NCBI GenBank assembly: GCA_030430385.1 | Contig: JAUIFO010000004.1 | Span: 1-64,000 of the forward strand | Direction: 5' to 3' | Length of the DNA: 64,000 bases | DNA from: Bacteroidia bacterium | Lineage (GTDB): Bacteria > Bacteroidota > Bacteroidia > Flavobacteriales > Flavobacteriaceae | Part shown: positions 45,582 through 56,507 of the stretch, in pieces | How the letters are laid out: each line of letters opens with the position of its first letter | Numbering within the stretch: the first letter of the stretch is position 1 | The notes under the pieces: model-generated | Seen by the model: the letters and a program-made list of their open reading frames with translations, nothing else | Databases searched by the model: none | What the model was told of the DNA's origin: nothing | Translations under genes and position numbers: made by a program

Positions 45582-47897
45582 TTACTCTTCCTCATCTGCT
45601 TCAGAAAGATCATCATTGATAAAATACTTCATATCATTTAATTGAATAATTACAGGCTGTTTTAACTTCATTGCTTTTCCAACTGCAATTGCTTGTCTCT
45701 CTTCCAATGTAGGTAAAGTATTAGAATAATCACTTCCAATATAGTTTTCTAAAAACTGTTTACCTGTATCATCAAAAACTCTTAAGGCAAAAATAGTATT
45801 ACATTGATTTAGTATACTCTTACTTATATTTGCAGTACGTTGAGTAATAACTAAAGAGCCTAAACCATACTTTCTTCCTTGTAAAATTACTTTTGCTGTA
45901 CCATTAACAGCAGATTTATCTCCTTCATTTGCTACTGAATTCCATTCTGGAACTAATGAATGAGCTTCTTCAAATACTATTAATACTTTGGCTTTATTAT
46001 TTTCAGATGCAGGATAATGCATAAGTATCTTTAAGACTTCTTCGGAAATAATTCGAGTTTTTTCAGTTTGACTCATTGCCGCAGTAATTACATTATAACC
46101 AATTTTCTCGCCTTTAGAGACTTTATGTAAGTCAGGATTATAAATTCTAACTTTCTTGTTATCAGAAAAAATTAAGTCTTCTGGAAAGTCTTCCTGACCG
46201 AAAAAGAAGTTTAGTAAATCTTTCTTAATCTCTGTACGATAAAGAATTTGATTACCACTCTTATCTGGATATTGTTTTCCATCATCAATATGAATTGTAT
46301 CAAAACTTGCATTAATAACATTAAATGCATTACTATCATCGGCAACGATTAAATCACTATTTATGTATTTTGGTAATTTATTGTCGAGCGAATATTCATT
46401 AGTAATATCAATGCAGATAATTTTAAGAGTTTCTAAATTTTCATTTAACTTTTTTAGAAGCTCAAAAGTTAAGCATGATTTTCCAATACCTAAAATACCC
46501 AATATGGCCGTGTTGTGTGTGACTAAAGAATTATAATCTTTTATTGGTATTTGAAGTGTTGTTTCTGGCAGTCTACCAATAGCAGAATGTGAAATTTCAA
46601 CTAAATGTTCTTCACTAATTGATTCTTTTTCAAATAAGAAAACTGGAGAATATATTTTTGGAAGCCATTTTCTAGTTTTTAATTCCTTGTTTTCATTGTC
46701 ATAGTAACCTAACTTTCTTGCAAAAGCAACTTCATAACCATATCCATCTTTGAATTCTAAAGGTTCCTCTCTAGTTTGACCGTCTATTAACTGATACAAT
46801 GTTTCTTTTCCATATATTTTGGTATAGACAATTCCCCCTTCTTTTATTTGATTACCTCCTAAATGTTGAAACAGCATTTGATTAATATTTGAACCTTTTT
46901 CTACATAACCTACAAAGTTTTCCTTTTCAGAATAAAGTTTACTTGTAGAAACTTTAGCTTTTATGTTTTCCGGAAAAGAATCGATAGACAAAACCTTTTT
47001 AACAGAATTTAATGATTGTAAAATTGATTTTACATTGCTATAGGCTAATCTGTGATTTTGAGACATTTTGATTATAGCATCATGTTCATCTACTAATAAA
47101 TAAATCTCAAGCCATAATTTATTTAAAAGTTGTTTCTTATTTATTACAACTCCAACGGCTTTGGATAACTTTTGATTTTCTACTGTGACCAAGTCACCAA
47201 TACTAACATTAGTACTTTTATGTTTTAAATAATCAATTTCGACTTGATAAAGTAGTGGGTTTTCACATCCAATTGCTTGTCCTAGTTCCTCTTCTTCTAA
47301 TTTTGTGCTCTCTAACAAAGTAGAAAAAATCTCCACAATTTTCCCTATTACATCAAAAAATACTAAACAAATCCAAAACGTAAATAGAATTATTAAATAA
47401 GGAATATTAGGTGTTTCTGTGAAAGCAAAATACGAAAGTATTGATGCTATATATATTAAGGAGAATACGACTTTACTATTACCAATTTTTGTTGCAAATG
47501 TGTATGAAAAATTATTTAGTTTAATAACATTTAAATTATCGGAGCTAATATTTTTTAAAAGTATCGTTAGTAAGCTAAAGAATAGAACTGCTAGCGATGA
47601 AATTAGGATAAACGTATAACCAAATAAACCTTCTTTATCATTTAATGAAATTAAGGTTATAATGATTGCTAATGAGTTTGCTATGGCATCGGTTGGTTTA
47701 CTAAAGAATGGTTCTGCTATATATTTACCTAAAATAATTAAGAATGCCCCAGAGAAAAACCAGATATGACTATCCTTTGAAGTTCCCCATAAAAGTTGAT
47801 TAAAATCGCCATAAATAGTTAGAAAAATCCATATTAAAAGAGCCAAATATATTATAGCAACTATTATTCTTTTTCTTTGTGTTAATTTAACATCCAT
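45582..47897 (-). CDS. HerA/FtsK-superfamily ATPase with six N-terminal membrane helices
   Basis: 771 residues from the ATG at 47897; a TTG three codons upstream is less likely. Six hydrophobic helices occupy about residues 10-30, 46-62, 72-86, 92-116, 143-161 and 167-190. A HAS-barrel-like region follows (VSIGDLVTVENQ, GGIVYTKIYGKETLYQLIDG). The ATPase core has Walker A GILGIGKS (467-474), Walker B VLIVFEEAH (638-646), the sensor LVITQR (682-687) and the C-terminal PTLEERQAIAVGKAM. HerA proteins are hexameric DNA translocases that work with nucleases; here the motor should be tethered to the membrane, as FtsK is. The PD-(D/E)XK gene follows directly. Confidence 0.85.
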   Translation of the reverse strand: MDVKLTQRKRIIVAIIYLALLIWIFLTIYGDFNQLLWGTSKDSHIWFFSGAFLIILGKYIAEPFFSKPTDAIANSLAIIITLISLNDKEGLFGYTFILISSLAVLFFSLLTILLKNISSDNLNVIKLNNFSYTFATKIGNSKVVFSLIYIASILSYFAFTETPNIPYLIILFTFWICLVFFDVIGKIVEIFSTLLESTKLEEEELGQAIGCENPLLYQVEIDYLKHKSTNVSIGDLVTVENQKLSKAVGVVINKKQLLNKLWLEIYLLVDEHDAIIKMSQNHRLAYSNVKSILQSLNSVKKVLSIDSFPENIKAKVSTSKLYSEKENFVGYVEKGSNINQMLFQHLGGNQIKEGGIVYTKIYGKETLYQLIDGQTREEPLEFKDGYGYEVAFARKLGYYDNENKELKTRKWLPKIYSPVFLFEKESISEEHLVEISHSAIGRLPETTLQIPIKDYNSLVTHNTAILGILGIGKSCLTFELLKKLNENLETLKIICIDITNEYSLDNKLPKYINSDLIVADDSNAFNVINASFDTIHIDDGKQYPDKSGNQILYRTEIKKDLLNFFFGQEDFPEDLIFSDNKKVRIYNPDLHKVSKGEKIGYNVITAAMSQTEKTRIISEEVLKILMHYPASENNKAKVLIVFEEAHSLVPEWNSVANEGDKSAVNGTAKVILQGRKYGLGSLVITQRTANISKSILNQCNTIFALRVFDDTGKQFLENYIGSDYSNTLPTLEERQAIAVGKAMKLKQPVIIQLNDMKYFINDDLSEADEEE

Positions 47898-48513
47898 ATA
47901 TAACAAATTTGTTCATGATTTAATGTCAAGAAATATAGTTAACTAGTTAAGGGAGAGTTTAAATCTACAAAATATTATATTTATTATTGTGAGGAAAAAC
48001 CGTAAAGTAAAACTAAGTTTTTAACATTTATAAACCATTCCACACACATTCCCCTACTCTTCTATCGTCGCTTCGGGAAAAGAGTGTTCCATTAACATCG
48101 TTAAGAAAGTTTTGGAGTAAAAATTTTTCAAGAAACTGTAGTAACAACTTTCGCTTTTATCCAAAGCTCAAGTTACATAACGCAAGTACATTATAGTACA
48201 TTTATAGCAAATTACTGTATACGCAGTATTTTACATACTATTCTAATTGGAACATCATCGCATAAAAAGTGTTCATTAAAACCCTACACAGCAAAATTTT
48301 AATCACTTTAACATTTTATTAGTATCTTGTAAGGCAGTCATCGTATTGCTATCAATACAAGCGAACCAAAACCTAACGCACATCAATAACAAACTATGTC
48401 AAAAACTACGCGTATCCTCCTCTAGTATTTCCACGATTTTTAATACAGCTTTTCACTGTATGTATGGAAGTACATGAGCATGAACCTGTAGTTTTTTTAA
48501 TTCCACAGTAACC
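47898..48513. other. Gene-free region at the right edge of the island
   Basis: 616 bases between divergent genes. It holds the right flanking repeat (48191-48256), a possible hairpin ACTCTT/AAGAGT near 48056-48088, and TGTCAA at 47924-47929, which on the minus strand gives a TTGACA upstream of the HerA gene. No supported ORF. Confidence 0.55.
48191..48256 (+). repeat. Right flanking repeat of the HNH-HerA island
   Basis: Unit A (48191-48237) runs directly into unit B (48227-48256), sharing TATTTTACATA. The same two units lie separated on the left side at 44157-44204 and 44044-44073. Alignment was done by eye. Confidence 0.75.
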
Positions 48514-51500
48514 ATGGATAACAAAAAACGTATCACCATTATCTCCTTAACGATTACAGCACTTGTTGTATTCGTGTTTATGTCATCACAACAGTCGTCT
48601 AATTATCAGTATCAAGACATCGACCCTACAGATAATGAGCTGCTAGCAAAGGTTTCTTATGAAGTCGTCGACTTATTAGCAGATGCAGACAATGCCAATG
48701 CAGCTGCCATTGCTGGATTTCTAAATGGGAATCTGCCAACCACTACACCAACTGGTAATGCTGGTGTGCCTAATTTATTGTCTGGCACTGGTGCCTTTAG
48801 CGATTTGATCGCCTTAACACCTAGTCCTGGTCTAATTCCTTATGATATGATCGAGCCGTTTTGGTCTGATGGTGCTGATAAAAGCCGTTGGATGGCTGTA
48901 CCTAACGATGGGACTTACGATACTGCAGCGGAGCAAATCACCTACTCAACTGATGAAGCTTGGGATTTTCCGCAAGGCTCTGTATTGATCAAGCATTTCG
49001 AAATTGGTGGTATACGTCTCGAAACACGGTTTGAAGTGAAAGGTACTGATGATGTGTATTACTATTTAACCTATAAATGGAATAGCGCTCAAACCGATGC
49101 TGTGCTTTTAGATGCTGCTGTTGATGAAGATGTAACTGTTGGTGGTGTCACACAATCATGGCATTACCCAAGCAGAACAGAATGTGTCTCGTGTCACTTT
49201 CCTCAAAATGGTAGTGTGCTTGGTCCAAAAACAAGAAACCTTAATAAAGCCATTTTCTATCCGAGTACTGGATTGACTAAAAACCAATTGGTGTACTACA
49301 GTGAACTCGGATTGATCACAGAAAATATTACAGATGCGAATGTAAATACCTATCCTGCTGTGGCTGCCAAAGATGATCTTTCAGCATCACTTGAAGATAG
49401 AGCGCGTTCGTATATTGATGTCAATTGTTCAAGTTGTCACGTTCCTAATGTGGATAATGTAGCAATGTTTGATGCACGTTACACGACTCCTTTAGCGAAT
49501 CAAAATTTAATTTATGGTGATGTGGTGTATGATGAAGGATTGACCAATCCTAAAGTGATCATTCCTCAAGATGTGGCCAACTCTATGGCACATTTTAGAA
49601 TGAATTCCACACAAACTGGTATTGAAATGCCTCCTATTGCGAAAGATGTAGTCGATACGGCTGGTGTACAACTTATTGAAGATTGGATCAACAGTTTAAC
49701 ACCAACGACCTCTTCGCCTCCTGAAGCCTTATTTTCGGCATCAACTGTAAATGGAACAGTACCTTTAAGTGTCGATTTTGATGCAACTGCGTCTACTGAT
49801 GCTGATGGTGACTCACTCTCCTACTCTTGGGATTTTGATGATGGCAACACTGGTTCTGGTGTCACCATCAATCATATCTTCACAACTGTTGGTGAATATA
49901 CTGTGACCTTAACGGTTAATGACGGACTCCAATCTGATCAAGCAACGACAACCATTACAGTAAATGTGAGTAATCCTGGTGGAAATACGGTGGCCTTTGC
50001 AGACAATACTGATGTCTATCTGGCTGAAGATAACTTTAGTGGATTACCGATGGGAGTTATCGATATGAATGGTGATTGCAAAGATGACATCGTTCAGTTT
50101 AATAATGCGAGAGAATTGCGTATCCAATATCAAAACGGTCCTGGACAATTGTTTACAAGTCATCTTCATGGTTCGGTAAGTGGTAGTAACCAATGGGGAA
50201 CGGTTATCGCAGATTTTGATCATAATGGTTATAACGATGTGATGTCTGGTGGTGCTTACGATAATTTGAAGATTATTACGAATAATAACGGAAGCACCTC
50301 TTTTACGCAATCTACTTTAGGCAATTCAAACATCTTTTTACAAGGTGCCAACTTTGCTGATATCAATAACGATGGTTGGGCTGATATTTTTGCTTGTCAC
50401 GATGATGCGGAATCAAGAACCTATGAAAATAATCAAGATGGAACCTTAACCTTTAATGCCGATTTATTAGACACGGAAACTACGCCTGCGAGTGATAACT
50501 CTGGAAACTATGCAAGTATGTGGATTGATTATGACAACGATGGTGATCTTGATCTTTATATTTCGAAATGTCGTGGTGGTGTGAATGATCCTAATGATCC
50601 ACGTCGTATCAATATGTTGATGCAGAATGACGGAAACAATAACTTTACTGAAGTTGCCGAACAAGCAAATCTGAAGATTGGTGAGCAAACTTGGTTATCA
50701 GATTTTGGTGATATCGATAATGATGGCGATTTAGATGCCATCGTGATCAATCATTTCTCTGGTCCTAATTTAATGCGTAATAATGGCGACGGAACCTTTA
50801 CGGAAGTCACTGCAGGAAGTGGCTTAATGCCAACTTTAGATCCTGCTAATTTCTATGGCGTTCAGGGCTTTTTTAAAGATTTTAATAATGACGGATTCAT
50901 TGATTTAATGGTGTCTGGAGACAATCACTACATTTTCTATAATAATGGTGACGGCACCTTTCAAAATGCTCCAAATCCGTTTGGTTCAAATCAAATTCAA
51001 TCCTTCTCGGTTGGTGATATCAATCACGACGGATTCTGGGATGTGTATGCAGGTTATGCCAACGGATTAAACTCGCCAAGTTCAACAAAAGATCGCATTT
51101 GGATCAATCAAGGAAATTCAAATAACTTTATTAACATCCAATGTGAAGGAACCCTAAGTAACATCAATGGTATTGGAGCGCGTGTGGAGCTACATGGTAC
51201 TTGGGGAATTCAAATACGTGATATCAAATCTGGTGAAGGTTATGGATTGGTGAATTCATTTACGCAGCACTTCGGACTTGGTGTGAGTAATCAAATTGAG
51301 AAAGTAGTGGTGAAATGGCCTTCAGGAATTGTTGATGAGATATTGAATCCAAGTATCAATCAGTTCTTAAAAATTGTTGAAACAGAACCAGATCCAACTT
51401 GTGATGATGGCTTCCAAAATGGTGATGAAACTGGAGTCGATTGTGGTGGATCTTTTTGTGATGAGTGTCCTCCAACTTGTGATGATGGCATTCAAAATGG

Positions 51501-54027
51501 TGACGAAACTGGAGTGGATTGTGGTGGATCGTCTTGTGATCCTTGTCCAGTGCCATGTACAGAAAATGACATTATAGTATCCATTACATTTGATGATTAT
51601 CCAGAAGAAACCAGTTGGGCAATTCTAGACAGTACATCTGCTACTGTGGCTTCAGGTGGAACCTATGCTGAACAAGCTGATGGCTCTACACTTGATATTG
51701 AAGTGTGTCTTCCAGATGGTTGTTATGACTTTGTGATTAATGATACCTTTGGTGACGGAATTTGTTGTCAGTATGGAAATGGATCGTACATTGTAACTGC
51801 TAATGGTGATACAGTGGCTTCTGGTGCAAGTTTTACAAATTCTGAAACGACAAACTTCTGTTTAGGAGACGTGCCATGTGAAGGCGAAGACTTGTCTGTG
51901 ATAACCATAGATTTCGAAAACGGAAATGGAACAGATTGGACGACTTCAGGAACTGCAACAACAGGCGCATTTGTAATCGCTGATCCAACTGCTCAGACGA
52001 CTTCAGGTATACAAACGCAACCAGAAGACGATCATAGTCCTTCAGGAATTAATGCCTTTTTCACAGCAACAAATACAGCTGCTGGAACTGATGATATTGA
52101 TGGCGGAACTGCCATTGCAACCTCTCCTGTTTATAATATTCCTGACAATTCTAATCTATCGATTTGGTATTTCTTTGGTCAGCGTGATGCTGGTGATGAC
52201 GCAGGAGATTTCTTCTTGTTAGAATATTCAATTGATGGCGGAACCAACTATATGACCTTAGCGTCTCATGGAGATGAAACCGTTCAAGCCTTTTGGACAC
52301 AAGCAACGGCTTCAATTCCTGCAGGCTCAAGTTTAGTAATTCGAGTTTCTGCAGCTGATGGAACAGCTGGTGGTGATATTATAGAAGCTGGTATTGATGA
52401 TCTTGTAGTGACGAAAGTTTGTGAAGAACCAATTGTATACACCTTCAATAATAATGTATGGTCGCCTTCTGATCCGAACAATGTGTCGAGTAGCAATGAT
52501 ACTATAGTTATTATGGATGGAAATGCTGTCATTTCAATGGATACTTCAATTGACGCTATTACTGTTGAAGCAGGAGCTGCCTTAACGATTAATTCTGGTG
52601 TCACCTTAACAGCAAATACAACAACCTTAACGTCGACATCACTAGTATATTCGAGTTTAATTTTGGATGGAACCTTAACTGGAACTGTGAATTACGAGCG
52701 TCATGTGAATATTAATGGTTCTGGTGAAACTGGAAGTAATGATTTAATTTCTGCGCCATTAACAGGTCAGCAATTTGATGATTTCGTCCTTGCAAATCCG
52801 AATATTTTGAATAATGGAACCTTATATTTATTCGGTCCTTTTGATAAAGTAGCTGGTGATTACACATTGTATAATGGCACATCAACAGTAACGCTAGATG
52901 CAGGTATTGGCTATAGAGCTGCGTCAAGCGATAATGATACCTTTACGTTTACGGGAACAGCCAACAGTGGTATGATCACACATGACATAACCAATTCTGG
53001 ACCTGTCGAAGTCGCACAATGGAACCTTGTTGGTAATCCGTATCCTTCGTACTTGAACGTATGGGATTTCTTAACGCATGAAGTGAGTCCTGGTGTGATG
53101 AACATTCAATTGATGAATGCCGCTACAGCAGCAGTTTATGGGTATGATGGTGATATTTCTGATGGTTGGACCATCTATAATTTGGCAACCATAACACCTA
53201 CAACACTTATTGCACCTGGACAAGGATTCTTTGTAAGTGCTGATCCAACCAATGCACCACTTTATGATTTACAGTTTATGCCTGCTATGCGTGCCACAGG
53301 AACAAGTGACGACTTCATACAAGGTCGAAACCAAAGTTCTGTATTGAGTTCTTTAGTCTTATCTAATTCGGAGCGCTCTCATAACACAAGAATTTATTTC
53401 ATTGAAGGGACGACTCGCGGATTAGATCATGGCTATGATGCTTGTGATTTTGGTGATGCTCCAGATGAATTTTCAATCTTTACAAATCTTGTTGAAGGAA
53501 ATTCATATATGGAAATTGCGGTCCAATCGTTACCATATAATGACTTTAATAATGTTGTAGTTCCTTTAGGAATAAAAGCGGCTCAAGGTACTGAGCTAAC
53601 GATTAGTTTAGGCAATAATTCAACCCTACCTGACGACGTGAATGTGTATTTAGAAGACACCTTATTTAATACAGTGACGCTTTTAAATGAGTCTGATTTT
53701 GTATTTACTCCAGATAGTGCATTAACAGGTACTGGTCGTTTCTTCTTACGATATTCTGCTGATACCTTAACAGAAACAACGTTTGAATTGGATGATATTT
53801 TGATTTTTGCAGATAATGATAATCGCGATATTATTGTTAAAGGTCAGTTGGCAGAATTTAATAATTTGAAGATCTACGATCTCCAAGGCAGATTGGTTAG
53901 AACACAAATGCTAGATCATACAATCCTCACAAATAAGGTTAATGTGAGTACCTTTAGCACTGGTGTTTATTTGGTACAACTATCAAATGGAAGTGCAAGT
54001 AAGACGAAGAAGTTGGTGATTGAGTAA
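48514..54027 (+). CDS. Giant secreted multidomain protein: diheme cytochrome, PKD, FG-GAP/UnbV, T9SS
   Basis: 1837 residues with an N-terminal signal/anchor helix (about 6-24). Residues ~60-400 match the SO2930-type diheme c-cytochrome family, with heme motifs CVSCH (224-228) and CSSCH (305-309). A PKD domain follows (~405-490). FG-GAP/VCBS repeats rich in DxDxDGxxD run to ~870, then an ASPIC/UnbV segment ([17 protein letters not shown]). Two 26-residue Cys-rich repeats lie at 963-1014. An MAM-like jelly-roll follows. Last comes the ~529-residue module shared with the M43 protease, with a T9SS tail. Probably a surface redox or adhesion protein. The joining of cytochrome and T9SS cargo is unusual. 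Confidence 0.85.
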   Translation: MDNKKRITIISLTITALVVFVFMSSQQSSNYQYQDIDPTDNELLAKVSYEVVDLLADADNANAAAIAGFLNGNLPTTTPTGNAGVPNLLSGTGAFSDLIALTPSPGLIPYDMIEPFWSDGADKSRWMAVPNDGTYDTAAEQITYSTDEAWDFPQGSVLIKHFEIGGIRLETRFEVKGTDDVYYYLTYKWNSAQTDAVLLDAAVDEDVTVGGVTQSWHYPSRTECVSCHFPQNGSVLGPKTRNLNKAIFYPSTGLTKNQLVYYSELGLITENITDANVNTYPAVAAKDDLSASLEDRARSYIDVNCSSCHVPNVDNVAMFDARYTTPLANQNLIYGDVVYDEGLTNPKVIIPQDVANSMAHFRMNSTQTGIEMPPIAKDVVDTAGVQLIEDWINSLTPTTSSPPEALFSASTVNGTVPLSVDFDATASTDADGDSLSYSWDFDDGNTGSGVTINHIFTTVGEYTVTLTVNDGLQSDQATTTITVNVSNPGGNTVAFADNTDVYLAEDNFSGLPMGVIDMNGDCKDDIVQFNNARELRIQYQNGPGQLFTSHLHGSVSGSNQWGTVIADFDHNGYNDVMSGGAYDNLKIITNNNGSTSFTQSTLGNSNIFLQGANFADINNDGWADIFACHDDAESRTYENNQDGTLTFNADLLDTETTPASDNSGNYASMWIDYDNDGDLDLYISKCRGGVNDPNDPRRINMLMQNDGNNNFTEVAEQANLKIGEQTWLSDFGDIDNDGDLDAIVINHFSGPNLMRNNGDGTFTEVTAGSGLMPTLDPANFYGVQGFFKDFNNDGFIDLMVSGDNHYIFYNNGDGTFQNAPNPFGSNQIQSFSVGDINHDGFWDVYAGYANGLNSPSSTKDRIWINQGNSNNFINIQCEGTLSNINGIGARVELHGTWGIQIRDIKSGEGYGLVNSFTQHFGLGVSNQIEKVVVKWPSGIVDEILNPSINQFLKIVETEPDPTCDDGFQNGDETGVDCGGSFCDECPPTCDDGIQNGDETGVDCGGSSCDPCPVPCTENDIIVSITFDDYPEETSWAILDSTSATVASGGTYAEQADGSTLDIEVCLPDGCYDFVINDTFGDGICCQYGNGSYIVTANGDTVASGASFTNSETTNFCLGDVPCEGEDLSVITIDFENGNGTDWTTSGTATTGAFVIADPTAQTTSGIQTQPEDDHSPSGINAFFTATNTAAGTDDIDGGTAIATSPVYNIPDNSNLSIWYFFGQRDAGDDAGDFFLLEYSIDGGTNYMTLASHGDETVQAFWTQATASIPAGSSLVIRVSAADGTAGGDIIEAGIDDLVVTKVCEEPIVYTFNNNVWSPSDPNNVSSSNDTIVIMDGNAVISMDTSIDAITVEAGAALTINSGVTLTANTTTLTSTSLVYSSLILDGTLTGTVNYERHVNINGSGETGSNDLISAPLTGQQFDDFVLANPNILNNGTLYLFGPFDKVAGDYTLYNGTSTVTLDAGIGYRAASSDNDTFTFTGTANSGMITHDITNSGPVEVAQWNLVGNPYPSYLNVWDFLTHEVSPGVMNIQLMNAATAAVYGYDGDISDGWTIYNLATITPTTLIAPGQGFFVSADPTNAPLYDLQFMPAMRATGTSDDFIQGRNQSSVLSSLVLSNSERSHNTRIYFIEGTTRGLDHGYDACDFGDAPDEFSIFTNLVEGNSYMEIAVQSLPYNDFNNVVVPLGIKAAQGTELTISLGNNSTLPDDVNVYLEDTLFNTVTLLNESDFVFTPDSALTGTGRFFLRYSADTLTETTFELDDILIFADNDNRDIIVKGQLAEFNNLKIYDLQGRLVRTQMLDHTILTNKVNVSTFSTGVYLVQLSNGSASKTKKLVIE
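51400..51555 (+). repeat. Two tandem 78-base Cys-rich coding repeats
   Basis: Units at 51400-51477 and 51478-51555 both encode [21 protein letters not shown]. This Cys-rich motif recurs in many secreted flavobacterial proteins and probably binds calcium or forms disulphides. Confidence 0.8.
52438..54027 (+). other. Second copy of the shared ~525-residue C-terminal module
   Basis: Begins [15 protein letters not shown]. In order it carries [72 protein letters not shown] and [14 protein letters not shown], parallel to 14139-15716, and ends in a T9SS tail. Confidence 0.8.
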
Positions 54028-54051
54028 CGTTTAGACTACGATAAATATTAG

Positions 54052-54084
54052 AAATACACGATTGTTTAAATCGTGTATTTTTTT
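54052..54084 (+). terminator. Intrinsic terminator after the 1837-residue gene
   Basis: AAATACACGATT and AATCGTGTATTT form a 12-pair stem around a short TTTA loop and are followed by a T run. Confidence 0.85.
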
Positions 54085-54231
54085 GCAAATCTTTCTGAGT
54101 GAACATATGCAAACTAGCATCTTAAACATAGCCTTAGAATTTAGAAAAGACAGCGAATTATAAGGTGGCACAAAAATTTATTTAACATTCCCATTTATTT
54201 TTACTTACTTTACTTTAGATACCAACCTTAT

Positions 54232-56316
54232 ATGAATCAACATTATACCAATCGTTTCATTTTCATACTATTAATGTCTTTTGTTTGTTGTTTGAGCTAT
54301 GCTCAAATTAATACCAGTCAAACACCACATTGGGTTGCACCAGAAACTTATGAAGTCAATCCTGAGATCGATCTCAATGAGATTTCCTATGGCTTGCTCA
54401 CGTTGTTAAGCGATGAACAAATTCATATTCCTAATAAAGAACGTTATATCAGGTTTGTGCGTAAGATTACAGATAATGTTGGTGTACAAGACGGTTCATC
54501 GATTTCTATAAATTATGATCCTAGTTATCAAAAATTATATCTACACAATATTATAGTAATACGTAATGGAAAGTCCATCAACAAACTCAACGTCAATGAC
54601 TTTCAAACCATACGCCAAGAATCTAATGCCGAAAGCTATATTTATGATGGTAGCCTCAACGCTATTGCTAATCTTGCAGATATTCGCAATGGTGACATTT
54701 TAGATGTTAGTTATACTGTTAAAGGCTTTAATCCTATTCATGGCAACCACTTTTCTGGTGGTACAACCTTAGACGATTATCAACCTGTTGGAAAAATAAA
54801 CTATCGGTTGATCTCCAATAAAACCCTTAATTACAAGGTGTTGAACACTGATGCTAAACCCAAAATTGGGACGTTTCAGGAGTTTAAAACCTATCATTGG
54901 CAAAGCACAAATACCGAAGCTCCAGTATTTGAAGACAACATGCCTAACTGGTATCTTCCTTATCAAAATCTATTTGTAACCGATTTTGAATCTTGGAACG
55001 ACGTGGTGAATTGGGCACTTGGTATTTATGAAGATAATCTATCGGTTTCTTCAGAATTACAAGCTAAAATAGATCAGATTTATACAACGTTTGAAACTGA
55101 AGGTGAACGTATTTCGGCAACCTTAAAGTTTGTTCAGAATGAGATTCGATATCTAGGCTTAGAATCTGGTATTGGTGCCTACAAACCTTTTTCGCCTAAC
55201 AAAGTTTTAGAGCAACGTTTTGGTGACTGCAAGGACAAAAGTTGGCTAATGGTAACTATGCTGCGACGTATGGGAATTGAGGCTTATCCTGTACTTATTA
55301 ATTCGATGTATGGTGAATCGCTTCATGAGTTTCTGCCATCACCAAAAGTCTTTGATCATGTCGTGGTAAACGTTGTTGATAGTGAAGATAATGCGCTATT
55401 CTACGATCCAACAATTAGCAATCAATTTGGAAGTTATAAATCGGTGTCTTTCCCTAATTATGGAAAAGCCTTGGTGATCAAAAATGGTGTGAATGCCTTA
55501 GAAAATATTGTTTCTAAAAGTGAAGACCTTATTGAAGTGTTTGATACGTTTAACTTGCCAACGGTTGGTGGACCAGCAACATTGAATGTGATGACCGTTT
55601 ACAGAGATGCTGAAGCAGATGCCATGCGAGCGCGATATAAATCGAGTAGCCTCTCCTCTATTAGTAAAGATTTTAAAAGCTATTACGACAACCTTTATGA
55701 TGGTGTTGAAGTGTTAGAAGATCCCGTGTTTGATGATGATAGTTTGTCTAATAAGATCCTTGTTGAAGAATCCTATAAAATTAACAACCCTTGGAAGCCA
55801 ATGCTTGGAGATGAGAAAAATATAACGGTTGAGTTTTCGCCATACAGCATTTGGGATGTTTTTATGTTGCCTAGCGATAAAGCACGAGAAACCCCTTTTG
55901 CGCTCTACTATCCTACTCATAAAAAGCATCAAATTACTGTGAAGCTTCCGCAGCGTTGGCGACTTAGCAATGATAATAGCACGATTACATCGAAGAGTTT
56001 TGATTATTCCATGAAGAGTAAGATGAATCCTTCTAAAGATATTCTATACTTAAATTATGAGTATCAAAATAAAAATAGTTATGTAGCTCCTGAAGATTTT
56101 GAAGACTATTTCACCAAAAGTAAAGAGGCTGAACAGATTTTAGCCTACTACATTTACATTCCAAAAAGTGAAGCCAATGCAGGAAATTTCGATAGTCCTG
56201 TATTATCTGATGAAGCCGTTTCAAGTATTACAAATGCCTTTTATTGGGCTTTCGGATTCGTACTCCTTATCATTCTTGGTTTGGTTGGCTATATTATCAA
56301 AACGAATAAAAATTAG
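54232..56316 (+). CDS. DUF3857 / transglutaminase-like secreted protein
   Basis: 694 residues with a signal peptide ending LSYAQ. An N-terminal DUF3857 domain (~30-260) precedes a transglutaminase-like domain with the triad Cys333 (RFGDCKDKSWLMV), His376 (VFDHVVVNVVD) and Asp392 (LFYDPTI). One membrane helix lies at the C-terminus (~668-690). Such proteins are common in Bacteroidota. Some act as peptide-bond or isopeptide enzymes at the envelope, but none is well studied. The triad is intact, so catalysis is likely. Isolated gene. Confidence 0.88.
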   Translation: MNQHYTNRFIFILLMSFVCCLSYAQINTSQTPHWVAPETYEVNPEIDLNEISYGLLTLLSDEQIHIPNKERYIRFVRKITDNVGVQDGSSISINYDPSYQKLYLHNIIVIRNGKSINKLNVNDFQTIRQESNAESYIYDGSLNAIANLADIRNGDILDVSYTVKGFNPIHGNHFSGGTTLDDYQPVGKINYRLISNKTLNYKVLNTDAKPKIGTFQEFKTYHWQSTNTEAPVFEDNMPNWYLPYQNLFVTDFESWNDVVNWALGIYEDNLSVSSELQAKIDQIYTTFETEGERISATLKFVQNEIRYLGLESGIGAYKPFSPNKVLEQRFGDCKDKSWLMVTMLRRMGIEAYPVLINSMYGESLHEFLPSPKVFDHVVVNVVDSEDNALFYDPTISNQFGSYKSVSFPNYGKALVIKNGVNALENIVSKSEDLIEVFDTFNLPTVGGPATLNVMTVYRDAEADAMRARYKSSSLSSISKDFKSYYDNLYDGVEVLEDPVFDDDSLSNKILVEESYKINNPWKPMLGDEKNITVEFSPYSIWDVFMLPSDKARETPFALYYPTHKKHQITVKLPQRWRLSNDNSTITSKSFDYSMKSKMNPSKDILYLNYEYQNKNSYVAPEDFEDYFTKSKEAEQILAYYIYIPKSEANAGNFDSPVLSDEAVSSITNAFYWAFGFVLLIILGLVGYIIKTNKN

Positions 56317-56507
56317 ATTCCTATTTATAGCCTCGTTATACATCTTTAAAAGTCCAAAAAATAGTTAAACGTATAGATTATGTTCTATACTTTAATAGTC
56401 TATTTTCTATAGTGTTACGATTTATCACATTTTATAAACAGAATAGCTAATATTACATCCAATTACTAGCTCGAATACGTATATTTGAAGGCTAAATTGT
56501 TTAGAAA

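Noticed and set aside
45569..45616. N-terminal extension of the PD-(D/E)XK protein
   Set aside because: It would overlap the HerA tail by 35 bases; the ATG at 45568 gives clean spacing and a normal start.
48056..48088. Hairpin ACTCTT/AAGAGT as a terminator
   Set aside because: Only six pairs, a long loop, no T run and no gene ending nearby.
51356..51577. Overlapping ORFs on both strands in the Cys-rich repeats
   Set aside because: They arise from the tandem 78-base repeat of the 1837-residue gene and have no independent support.
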